Shown here one piece after another: positions 1 through 6,321 of a DNA stretch of 9,746 nt. Both the position numbers and the translations under genes were made by a program. The stretch is taken from positions 1-9,746 of the forward strand of contig JAVEVF010000071.1 in the NCBI GenBank assembly GCA_034005175.1. Direction: 5' to 3'. The notes beneath the pieces were generated by a model. That model was not told the origin of the DNA and did not search any database. It worked only from the letters and a program-made list of their open reading frames with translations. Positions within the stretch are counted from its first letter, which is position 1; every line of letters begins with the position of its first letter. This DNA comes from JAVEVF01 sp034005175. GTDB lineage: Bacteria; Actinomycetota; Coriobacteriia; Anaerosomatales; SLCP01.

Positions 1-1155
1 GAGGTCGTCTGCAAGTCCGTCGATGGTGCGCAGCGCTTCCCGCACTGTCGTGAGCGCTCCGGATCGCGCGGCTGGCCCGAGCGCGTCGGCGAGAGCGCGC
101 ACGGACTCAAGGTCGGCGTGGTTGCGGACGAGTGCGAGGGTAGCCACAAGGGCTTTGCCGGGTTTGCTCCTCTCGGCCATGCTCGTCAACCGCAGCAGCT
201 CCTGTTCTCCGCCGCCCGCCATGACCTCGGCCGACATGTGCTCGACTGAGGGATCTTCGGGAACACCGCATTCCGCCTCGCTGAGGGGAGAGGGCGCGAG
301 CAGCGCCGCCACCTCGTGGGCTACCTCGGGTGGGAGGTCTAAGGGCATGGCAAGCAGTTGCGGTCGCGCGCCGCAGCGTGCAGATGCTAGGCGCAGCAAC
401 CGTGCGAGCGTCGCGGGAGGCATCCGTGCGATGACGTCAAGCATCCCGCGCATCGGCGTGGCGTGCTTATCGGTGGCCATCGACGACAGCAGGATCCGCA
501 ACCGTTCGTCGTCACTCAATCGCATCATGGCTGCGGCGAGTCGCTCGACGGCGATGTCACGCGCTGCGGCCTCGAGGTGGCCAATGGAGTGCTCCACCTC
601 ATCGACCACATCGGCCGCGCCTGCGCCCTCGTGCCAGCGCACGGTGGCACCCAACATCTCCTGCGCGATCTGCTCAAGCGGTGCGCTCAGAAGGTCGACT
701 CCCACGAGCCCGTCCTCGTCAGAGGTTCGCAGCGACACCTCGATGACCGCGATGGCGCTTGCGCCTGCCTCGACCATCGCTGACCTTGCGCCCCCGCCGG
801 CCCGAATCTGCCTGGGGTCACCGTTGACTACCGACGCGAACGCTTGGGCTTCGTCGGCGGTGAGACCCGGAGCGATGACGAGCTGTCCGATCTGCATGGC
901 GTGCAACGCCTCGGCCAAGCTCACCATTTGCGCATGAGAGTCACCGATGGTGGCGTCTCCCGAGCGAAAAGCGCGCGGGTCGACAGTCACGCGCACGGTC
1001 CCGACCTCCGCCGTAAGGGCGTTGCTTCCTGCCACCAACCTTTCGATGGCTTGCGCGGGAAGCTCGCTTGACGGGGGATAAAGGCGCACGGCGTTTACCG
1101 CGCCAGCCAAAAGCCGCAGCATCTCCTCGATCTTCGTATGCCCCTGTGACTCCAC
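1..1155 (-). CDS. HEAT-repeat-like helical protein, N-terminal part (3' end outside window)
   Basis: The minus strand is open without a stop from a GTG at 1155 down to base 1 (385 codons), so the C-terminus is missing. An in-frame stop (TAG, 1173-1171) just upstream limits the start, and an AGGAGGAGA Shine-Dalgarno at 1172-1164 precedes the GTG. The product begins V/M-ESQGHTKIEEMLRLLAGAV, then an RLYPPSSE motif near residues 24-31 and a predicted beta-strand patch (GTVRVTVDPRAFRSGD, about residues 53-68). The rest is rich in Ala, Leu and Glu and looks like consecutive amphipathic helices. No signal peptide or membrane segment is visible. The N-terminal pattern (helix, RLYPP, a short beta region, then an LVIAPGLTADE stretch) resembles the conserved front end of bacterial HEAT-repeat proteins of unknown role. 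That match is from memory and only moderately secure. The gene diverges from the plus-strand operon. A scaffold or protein-interaction role is an inference. The plus-strand reading of the same region is Ser/Arg-rich and is a shadow. Confidence 0.8.
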   Translation of the reverse strand, partial: MESQGHTKIEEMLRLLAGAVNAVRLYPPSSELPAQAIERLVAGSNALTAEVGTVRVTVDPRAFRSGDATIGDSHAQMVSLAEALHAMQIGQLVIAPGLTADEAQAFASVVNGDPRQIRAGGGARSAMVEAGASAIAVIEVSLRTSDEDGLVGVDLLSAPLEQIAQEMLGATVRWHEGAGAADVVDEVEHSIGHLEAAARDIAVERLAAAMMRLSDDERLRILLSSMATDKHATPMRGMLDVIARMPPATLARLLRLASARCGARPQLLAMPLDLPPEVAHEVAALLAPSPLSEAECGVPEDPSVEHMSAEVMAGGGEQELLRLTSMAERSKPGKALVATLALVRNHADLESVRALADALGPAARSGALTTVREALRTIDGLADDL

Positions 1156-1188
1156 CGGTTGGTTCTCCTCCTACACAACAGCCCACAT

Positions 1189-1207
1189 CGTGTCACGCAG
1201 TGACGCG
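1189..1207. repeat. Small dyad GTCAC-gca-GTGAC in the divergent intergenic region
   Basis: GTCAC (1192-1196) and GTGAC (1200-1204) form a perfect 5-bp inverted repeat with a 3-bp centre. After one mismatch the outer CG/CG pairs (1189-1190 and 1206-1207) also match. It lies about 34 bp upstream of the GTG start of the minus-strand helical-repeat gene, just beyond its Shine-Dalgarno. It could be an operator or a short hairpin in that gene's leader. A dyad this short can occur by chance in GC-rich DNA, so the call is tentative. Confidence 0.3.
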
Positions 1208-1389
1208 GCACCGCCACATGAGTGAGTATCGGCCTTTGCCCGCCCGTTGCTGAATCCTTTGCAGCAGAGAAGTGGTGAGCGATCGCCACGCTGTGCGAAT
1301 ATGAGACTGTGTCTGCGCTTCTTGTGATGTGCGCAAGGCGATACACCGATATGCTGGTATAGAGCCGTATGGGAGCTTGGAGTCGCGTC

Positions 1390-1884
1390 GTGCCGATACA
1401 TACCGAGGCGCATTACCGTCAGGTTGCTGCAGATGCGTTGCGCCAGGCTTCTCTCAACGAGCCGCCGATACCGCTTGAGCAGTTGGCGGCACAGATAGGC
1501 ATCCCGGTGCGGGTGGTTCAACTGCCCACGTTCTTCTCAGGAGCGCTCATTGCGGAGGATGGGATGCCGGTAGCGGTCGTCAACTCCGCGCAGAGGATCG
1601 AGTCGGGCAGACGCACGCTTGCACACCTTCTCGCTCACGTGCTCATCGTGCTGAGTGATTCTGGCGAGCGCTACCCGCGTGATCTTGTGCGTGACCACCG
1701 TGAGGCGGACGTGGCCGCCGATGAGCTGCTCTTGCCAGAGAGAGTCGTTCGCAACGAAGCGCGCATGTGGTTCAACGACTACCGCTATCTAGCCCGCGCC
1801 TTTGGTGTGACCGAAGTGGAGATGGTACGCCGCATGCGCGAGTTGGGCATTATCAAAGCGCGAGGAATGCACCCGGGTGCCTGA
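1390..1884 (+). CDS. ImmA/IrrE-like (DUF955) protein with degenerate HExxH motif
   Basis: The 164-residue product has the layout of the ImmA/IrrE (DUF955) zinc-peptidase family: an N-terminal helical part, a beta section (residues about 38-65), a helix carrying the metal motif, then the E-A-N/D plus LLxP segment. The helix reads RRTLAHLLAH, so the canonical HExxH is H79-L-L-A-H83. Both histidines and the likely third ligand E105 (in HREADVAADELLLPE) remain, but the catalytic Glu is Leu (codon CTT at 1627-1629). Family members cleave or inactivate repressors in phage, mobile-element and stress regulation; this one probably binds without cleaving, or is inactive. GTG 1390 was chosen because GGAG sits 7 nt upstream at 1379-1382. 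An in-frame ATG at 1369 would add 7 residues but has no Shine-Dalgarno, only a TATAGA box at 1358-1363, which would suit either a leaderless ATG or a short leader to the GTG. It is the first gene of the plus-strand run. No xenobiotic-response-element (XRE-type) repressor gene adjoins it. Confidence 0.8.
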   Translation: MPIHTEAHYRQVAADALRQASLNEPPIPLEQLAAQIGIPVRVVQLPTFFSGALIAEDGMPVAVVNSAQRIESGRRTLAHLLAHVLIVLSDSGERYPRDLVRDHREADVAADELLLPERVVRNEARMWFNDYRYLARAFGVTEVEMVRRMRELGIIKARGMHPGA

Positions 1885-1944
1885 TATCATCGGAACGTCG
1901 CGGGCTGTGGGGCGTCAGGTGATGTTGGTGCACGCACTGTTCGT

Positions 1945-1951
1945 GAGGAGG
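1945..1951 (+). promoter_or_regulatory. Ribosome binding site GAGGAGG of the ROK kinase gene
   Basis: GAGGAGG ends 4 nt before the ATG at 1956, which is close spacing but a near-perfect Shine-Dalgarno. It supports ATG 1956 as the start of the ROK protein. Similar short spacings occur before the membrane-protein gene (4079-4084) and tatD (7901-7907). Confidence 0.7.
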
Positions 1952-1955
1952 TCAC

Positions 1956-2933
1956 ATGCGGCGCACGTCGTTCGCGATTGGAGTCGATGTCGGCGGAACG
2001 CGGATTGCTGCAGGGTTGATTGAGCGCAAGGGGCGCGTCGTCAAAGACGTTCAGGTGCCGACGCCGCAGAACGGTCCCTTCTCGGTGGTGGATTCCATCA
2101 TCGATGTGATCGAGCAGGTCAGTCACGGAGCACACGAAAGCGATATCGCTGGTATCGGCATAGGCCTTCCGGCGCAGATCGACTTCCTCAAGCAGTCAGT
2201 TGAGTACTGCACCAATCTCCCGCTCGCAGGCGTCGACGTGCGCGCTCTGGTGCTGTCGCGCGTGCACCACGAGGTCACGATTGACAACGACGGGAACCTG
2301 GCAGCGAACGGAGAGTACCGATTCGGGGCAGCAAAGGGTGCTCGTGACTTTCTCATGGTCACCATCGGCACGGGAGTCGGCGGAGGCATGTTCTTGAACG
2401 GCGAGCCATATCGCGGTTCACGTGGGATGGGTGGCGAAGTCGGCCACATGGTGGTTCAGATGGATGGCCCGCTCTGCCCTTGCGGCGGGCGTGGTCATCT
2501 TGAGAGCTACCTCAGCAGGCCCGCGATAGCAGCCCGGGGTAGAGAGGCTGCGACCACATTCAAGGGCAGCGGCATCACGCGCGAGGCTGGTGGAAGCATC
2601 GATGACATCACCGCCGAGACGGTCATCCGTGCTTCTCTCAAGGGAGATGAAGCGGCACGTGCGATCATGTTCGAGGCAGGTGAGGTTCTCGGCCGAGCGC
2701 TGGTGAGCCTCGTGAACCTCCTGAATCCGCGGTTCATCGTCATAGGTGGCGGCATCGGCGAGTCTTGCGCGTTCATGGTCGAGCGAGCGGCGGAGGTAGT
2801 GAACGCCGAAGCGCTTGCTGGACGCCGAGACGTGTCGCTCGTCCGGGCAGAACTCGGCAACGATGCCGGCATCCTCGGTGCTGCAGCACTTGCTTTTGAC
2901 GAGCATGATGTGAGAGAGGGGTTGCATCGATGA
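1956..2933 (+). CDS. ROK-family sugar kinase (probable glucokinase)
   Basis: The 325-residue protein has the two-lobed ROK kinase signature. The phosphate-binding loop GVDVGGTRIAAG is at residues 9-20, the catalytic Asp lies in DNDGNLAANGE (N111-D112), and the ATP-binding GTGVGGG is at 138-144. The ROK zinc module begins at E161-V-G-H164 and continues as C174-P-C176-G-G-R-G-H181-L-E183. A second nucleotide-binding segment (IGGGIG) is near residue 263. Length fits glucokinase-type ROK enzymes (about 300-330). There is no N-terminal helix-turn-helix, so this is an enzyme, not a ROK repressor such as NagC or XylR. It would phosphorylate glucose or a related hexose at C6 in the cytoplasm; sugar specificity cannot be read with certainty. 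The last zinc ligand is His where most members have Cys. It is preceded by a strong Shine-Dalgarno and overlaps the next gene by 4 bp (ATGA), implying coupled translation. Confidence 0.9.
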   Translation: MRRTSFAIGVDVGGTRIAAGLIERKGRVVKDVQVPTPQNGPFSVVDSIIDVIEQVSHGAHESDIAGIGIGLPAQIDFLKQSVEYCTNLPLAGVDVRALVLSRVHHEVTIDNDGNLAANGEYRFGAAKGARDFLMVTIGTGVGGGMFLNGEPYRGSRGMGGEVGHMVVQMDGPLCPCGGRGHLESYLSRPAIAARGREAATTFKGSGITREAGGSIDDITAETVIRASLKGDEAARAIMFEAGEVLGRALVSLVNLLNPRFIVIGGGIGESCAFMVERAAEVVNAEALAGRRDVSLVRAELGNDAGILGAAALAFDEHDVREGLHR

Positions 2934-4048
2934 GTGGCCAGCCAGCCGAGGTATGGTTTGCGCCGGTACGCTCGGTCAGCAAGAAGAGCCTGGTCACTCG
3001 CGCTGGTGGCCTACTCGACCGAGCGGGTTTGCGACGAGCAGTAGCTGAAGACGATCTCGTCGCCGTCAAGCTGCATTTCGGCGAGGCCGGCAACACAGGA
3101 TTCGTGCAGCCGATGTTCATCCGTGAGGTAGTGGCTCGTATCAAAGCAGCCGGTGGCAAGGTGTTTCTCACCGACGCGAACACGCTCTACCGCGGAGAGC
3201 GCTCCAATGCCGTCGATCATCTCACGTGTGCGCTTCACAACGGATTCTCCTACGCGACTGTCGAGGCGCCCGTCATCATCGCCGACGGGCTCGATGGCCG
3301 AGAGGCCGTCGAGGTCCCTATCAGCGGCGGACGCCACTTCGAGAGCGTGCGTATCGGCTCGGCGGCCGTTCATGCTGATGCGATGGTGGTGGTAAGCCAC
3401 GTGAAGGGGCATGAGGCGACCGGGTTCGGAGGGGCGCTCAAGAACGTGGGTATGGGATTGGGGTGCCGCTCTGCGAAGCAGCGCATGCACGCTGACTTTC
3501 GCCCCGAGGTGGCCGCCGAGAAGTGCACGGCGTGTAGCCGGTGTGTCCGGTGGTGCCCCGTCGGCGCCATCGCCATCGGGCCCGATCGCGTCGCCATCAT
3601 CGATTATGACACGTGTTATGGCTGCGGTGAGTGTGTGGCGGCCTGTCCGTATCTTGCGATCGCCGCGCAGTGGAAGACCACCCCCGAAGCCATCCAGGAA
3701 AAGATCGCCGAGCATGTTGCCGGTGCGCTCGCCGGCAAGGAAGGCAAGGTCGTGTACCTCTCGTTTATCACCAATGTCACGCCCGACTGCGACTGCTGGA
3801 GCTTCTCTGACGCAGCAGTCGTGCCTGATATCGGAGTGCTTGCCTCGGCAGATCCAGTCGCTATCGATCAGGCAGCATATGATCTAGTGACGGCGGCACC
3901 AGGTCTGCCTGGGACTCGTGGTGAGAAGATAGGCGCAGACGAGGACACCTTTCGAGCGATCAGCGGCGTGGATGGGACGCATGCTTTGGCGCATGCCGAG
4001 GCGCTCGGAATCGGCACACGCGCCTACCGTCTGACGCGAGTCGAGTAA
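2930..4048 (+). CDS. DUF362 protein with two [4Fe-4S] ferredoxin motifs
   Basis: The 372-residue protein has a DUF362 domain (about residues 8-190, including the VAVKLHFGEAGNTGF stretch and VVVSHVKGHEATGFGGALKN at 153-172). An inserted bacterial-type double ferredoxin follows: C199-x2-C202-x2-C205-x3-C209-P and C229-x2-C232-x2-C235-x3-C239-P, which should bind two [4Fe-4S] clusters. The C-terminal DUF362 part follows with DCDCW (C287, C289) and DIGVLASADPVAIDQAAYDL. DUF362-ferredoxin proteins are common in anaerobes, but their reaction is not established; a cytoplasmic electron-transfer or cofactor/metal-related role is an inference. There is no signal peptide. ATG 2930 overlaps the kinase stop codon (ATGA), with GAGAGGGG upstream as ribosome binding site. 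The close coupling to a sugar kinase is unexplained by known pathway logic and may be only operon packing. Confidence 0.9.
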   Translation: MSGQPAEVWFAPVRSVSKKSLVTRAGGLLDRAGLRRAVAEDDLVAVKLHFGEAGNTGFVQPMFIREVVARIKAAGGKVFLTDANTLYRGERSNAVDHLTCALHNGFSYATVEAPVIIADGLDGREAVEVPISGGRHFESVRIGSAAVHADAMVVVSHVKGHEATGFGGALKNVGMGLGCRSAKQRMHADFRPEVAAEKCTACSRCVRWCPVGAIAIGPDRVAIIDYDTCYGCGECVAACPYLAIAAQWKTTPEAIQEKIAEHVAGALAGKEGKVVYLSFITNVTPDCDCWSFSDAAVVPDIGVLASADPVAIDQAAYDLVTAAPGLPGTRGEKIGADEDTFRAISGVDGTHALAHAEALGIGTRAYRLTRVE

Positions 4049-4088
4049 TGGCAGACACGCAATCACGACATCATCCGTGGAGGGCGCA

Positions 4089-5066
4089 ATGGACCACATA
4101 GGAATCATCAAGCAGGCATGGCGCGTCACCTGGCGCTACAAGATCCTGTGGCTGTTCGGCTTGTTCGCGGGCGGGGCAAGCGGAGGTGGCGGGAGTGCCG
4201 GTGGAAACGAGAACCTTCCCTGGTCAGGTGGTACCACAACCGGTCGCGGCATGCCCGGTGAGGAGCTGCGACACGTGACATCGTGGCTGCAGCACAACTT
4301 CGCCACTGTCCTTGCGGTCTTCTTCTTCCTCATGGCCGTCGGCGTGGTGTTCTTCGTGCTGAGCATTGCTGCGAAAGGCGGCTTGATCCATCTCGTGAAC
4401 GAGGCCGAGGAGGGTCGGCCGGTACGGGGATTGGACGGGTGGACCGCGGGTCTTCGCGCGTGGTTTCGGGTGTTCGGCATCGGATTCGTGTTGTACGTGC
4501 CCTATGTCATCCTAGTTGTTCTCATCTTGGTGGCAGCTCTCGCACCCGTCTTAAGGGCGGTCATCACGGGATCTGAGCCTGGCGCGGAAGCATTCGTGGG
4601 CCTGTGCGGAGGCCTCGCTTTCGGTGGCATGCTCTTGATCGTGCTGGGTGTGCTTGTGGGGCTACTCGAGGCGCTTGCCGTGCGTCATGGCGTGCTTGAC
4701 GGGAGCGGGGTGTTCGCGTCGATTGGCGCGGCCTGGAGCGATGTGCGTGTGCAGTTCAAAGACGTGATCGTCGTATGGCTGCTCTTGATCGGTATAACCA
4801 TGGCGTTCGGTATCGGAGTCGTCCTGATCGCAGCGATGTTCGCATTGGGTATTGGCGCGGCGGTTCTTGCGCAATCGTTTGTCGCGGCGGGCCTCATCGG
4901 CGTCGTACTGGTTCTCGTCCTTCTGTTGCCCTCGGCGATCTTCAACACGTTCACCTCGGCGATCTGGACGGTGTTCTTCCGGCGAGTGACCGGGCGTGAG
5001 CGAGCCATCGCCGACACGCCCCCGAGCGCTCCGATCCTGTCAGAACAGCCATACGGAAACGTGTGA
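4089..5066 (+). CDS. Polytopic membrane protein of unknown function
   Basis: I do not recognise this gene's family with confidence. The 325-residue protein begins MDHIGIIKQAWRVTWRYKIL, a short amphipathic or interfacial segment running into a hydrophobic stretch (about 18-30). A flexible Gly/Ser-rich loop (28-57, containing GGASGGGGSAGG) follows. Clear membrane helices lie near residues 71-95, 127-152, 168-195, 226-258 and 262-287, so about six segments in total. The tail (298-325) is polar. No enzyme motif is visible. The arrangement, with an IIKQAWRVTWRYK start and two similar-looking halves (DGWTAGLRAWFRVFGIGF and ASIGAAWSDVRVQFKDV before hydrophobic helices), recalls DUF-type integral membrane proteins often called hypothetical. 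ATG 4089 was chosen over an in-frame GTG at 4077 because GGAGGG (4079-4084) directly precedes it. It lies 40 bp after the DUF362 gene and overlaps rsmI by 4 bp, so it belongs to the same transcript. Confidence 0.75.
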   Translation: MDHIGIIKQAWRVTWRYKILWLFGLFAGGASGGGGSAGGNENLPWSGGTTTGRGMPGEELRHVTSWLQHNFATVLAVFFFLMAVGVVFFVLSIAAKGGLIHLVNEAEEGRPVRGLDGWTAGLRAWFRVFGIGFVLYVPYVILVVLILVAALAPVLRAVITGSEPGAEAFVGLCGGLAFGGMLLIVLGVLVGLLEALAVRHGVLDGSGVFASIGAAWSDVRVQFKDVIVVWLLLIGITMAFGIGVVLIAAMFALGIGAAVLAQSFVAAGLIGVVLVLVLLLPSAIFNTFTSAIWTVFFRRVTGRERAIADTPPSAPILSEQPYGNV

Positions 5067-5932
5067 CGGTGAGCACGGGCAGGCTCTTGGTATGCGCGAC
5101 ACCTATCGGCAACCTGGGTGATGTCACCGTGCGTGTGCTTGACGCGCTGCGCGACGCCGATCTCGTTGTCGCTGAAGACACGCGCATCACACGCCGCCTG
5201 CTTGCGCGCTATGACATCAGCGCGCGTCTGGAGCCGTATCACGCCCACAACCTCGACCGCCGCACGCCAGTGCTTATCGACCGCATGCGGAGAGGCGCAC
5301 GCATCGCGCTGGTGTCAGACGCCGGCACTCCAGGCATCTCCGATCCAGGGGCTCACCTTGTGGACGCCTGTCTCCAGACCGGCATTGCTGTCGATGTCCT
5401 GCCCGGTCCCTCGGCGATCGTGAGCGCGCTCGTGGCGAGCGGTCTGCCTACCCACGCGTTTTACTTCGGTGGGTTCCTGCCACGCAAGGTCGGAGAGCGT
5501 GGCGAGCGGCTGGCATCGCTTTCAGCGCTCGATGCCACACTGGTCTTCTACGAGTCACCGAGGCGCGCCCCATCGACAGCGGTTGCGCTTGCTGCTGCAT
5601 TCCCCAGCCGTGAGGCAGCTATGGCCCGTGAGCTCACGAAGGTTCATGAGGAAGTGGTACGGGGGTCGGTCGAGGAGCTGGCACAGATGCTTGCTTCGCG
5701 CGAACTGAAGGGGGAAGTGGTGCTGCTCGTGGGCCCACCGCCTCGCGGCCATGCAGCGGTGGCGCCGGACCCCGCCGAGGTGCTGGTGCGAATCGCTGAG
5801 CTGCAGTCGCAAGGCGTCTCACGATCGTCGGCTGTCAAACAGGTGGCCGCCGAGTATGGAATGGCGCGCAACGAAGCCTACCGCATCGCTCACGGTGAGG
5901 TGGCAGACGCTAAGCGCGCCATGGAGCGATGA
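5063..5932 (+). CDS. rsmI: 16S rRNA (cytidine1402-2'-O)-methyltransferase RsmI
   Basis: RsmI uses S-adenosylmethionine to 2'-O-methylate C1402 in the decoding centre of 16S rRNA, acting with RsmH on the same nucleotide. The 289-residue product carries the tetrapyrrole-methylase-fold signatures: VCATPIGNLGDVTVRVLDAL (10-29), VAEDTRITRRLL (36-47), LVSDAGTPGISDPG (83-96), LPGPSAIVSALVASGLPT (113-130), FYFGGFLPRK (133-142) and FYESPRR (162-168). A C-terminal helical region (about 236-289, with SRSSAVKQVAAEYGMARNEAY) matches the small helical domain of longer RsmI proteins. The GTG at 5063 overlaps the preceding stop codon (GTGA); a second GTG at 5069 giving MSTGRLLVCATPIG is equally consistent. 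Length fits the family (about 270-290). It ends 3 bp from the convergent abrB. Placement next to abrB and metG matches the Bacillus subtilis order. Confidence 0.95.
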   Translation: MTVSTGRLLVCATPIGNLGDVTVRVLDALRDADLVVAEDTRITRRLLARYDISARLEPYHAHNLDRRTPVLIDRMRRGARIALVSDAGTPGISDPGAHLVDACLQTGIAVDVLPGPSAIVSALVASGLPTHAFYFGGFLPRKVGERGERLASLSALDATLVFYESPRRAPSTAVALAAAFPSREAAMARELTKVHEEVVRGSVEELAQMLASRELKGEVVLLVGPPPRGHAAVAPDPAEVLVRIAELQSQGVSRSSAVKQVAAEYGMARNEAYRIAHGEVADAKRAMER

Positions 5933-5935
5933 CCG

Positions 5936-6178
5936 CTACCTGTGTTTGATGGTGCGGATGCAATCGCTACAGATGGGCCGGCCCTTGATATCTACGATAC
6001 CCTCGGGATTGCCGCAGATAGCGCAGACATCCTTGTGCTTCTGCAGGATGATGCGGTCGCCTTCGACCATGATGGCCATCGGGTCCTTGACATGAATGCC
6101 CAAGGTCCGGCGGAGTTCCATAGGAATGACGATACGTCCCAGATCGTCGATTCGTCGAACGATGCCTGTGTCGCTCAT
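5936..6178 (-). CDS. abrB: AbrB-family transition-state regulator with C-terminal zinc ribbon
   Basis: The 80-residue protein starts with a swapped-hairpin AbrB/SpoVT DNA-binding domain: TGIVRRIDDLGRIVIPMELR (4-23) then RTLGI. By memory it keeps the Arg positions important for DNA contact in B. subtilis AbrB (R8, R15, R23, R24). After residue 50 the Bacillus-type C-terminal multimerisation domain is replaced by a compact zinc-ribbon-like segment, C52-x2-C55 and C70-x2-C73 (CAIC ... CSDC), a form I know from clostridial AbrB proteins. It should bind DNA as a dimer or higher oligomer and act as a global or local regulator; targets are unknown. It is read opposite to rsmI and metG, ends 3 bp from the rsmI stop, and diverges from metG across 143 bp. 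The ATG at 6178 follows a G-rich leader (GGCGGGGGG), a poor Shine-Dalgarno. Confidence 0.93.
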   Translation of the reverse strand: MSDTGIVRRIDDLGRIVIPMELRRTLGIHVKDPMAIMVEGDRIILQKHKDVCAICGNPEGIVDIKGRPICSDCIRTIKHR

Positions 6179-6231
6179 GATGCCCCCCGCCTCATCTGAC
6201 CTGGCCGCTGGCCCTGACGCACCGCCCGCTC

Positions 6232-6246
6232 ATCCGGCGCCCGGAT
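6232..6246. repeat. 15-bp dyad ATCCGG-cgc-CCGGAT in the abrB-metG intergenic region
   Basis: ATCCGG (6232-6237) and CCGGAT (6241-6246) are a perfect 6-bp inverted repeat around a 3-bp centre. It sits between the divergent abrB and metG starts, directly upstream of a TAGAAT -10 candidate (6251-6256). The location is that of an operator, possibly controlling metG, abrB or both. As an RNA stem its 3-nt loop is tight and no T-run follows, so a terminator is unlikely. Confidence 0.4.
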
Positions 6247-6250
6247 TGGT

Positions 6251-6256
6251 TAGAAT
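6251..6256 (+). promoter_or_regulatory. Candidate -10 element of the metG promoter
   Basis: TAGAAT, in the context GGTTAGAAT, resembles a sigma-A-type -10 box; the promoter at 9413-9442 has a similar GGTTACAAT. No good -35 hexamer is found about 17 bp upstream (the positions read GCTCAT). Transcription would begin near 6263 and give a leader of about 60 nt before the metG ATG. The 6232-6246 dyad occupies the spacer region. Confidence 0.4.
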
Positions 6257-6321
6257 CAGATGTTGAAAGCGTGCGCTTGGCCCTACTTCCAAGATTACCC
6301 AATCGATGGAGCTCTAAACAG

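Noticed and set aside
23..937. Long plus-strand open frame (304 codons)
   Set aside because: Ser/Arg/Ala-rich composition with no motif; it is antisense to the continuous minus-strand coding frame with a good Shine-Dalgarno and helical-repeat character.
1247..1267. Inverted repeat TTGCTG...CAGCAG
   Set aside because: Imperfect 5-6 bp arms with a 9-nt centre and no T-run; not distinguishable from chance.
3011..3715. Minus-strand open frame of 234 codons opposite the DUF362 gene
   Set aside because: The opposite strand carries complete ferredoxin and DUF362 motifs; this frame has none.
6257..6321. T-box or SAM riboswitch ahead of metG
   Set aside because: The leader is only about 60 nt and shows no specifier stem, T-box sequence or SAM-riboswitch helices.
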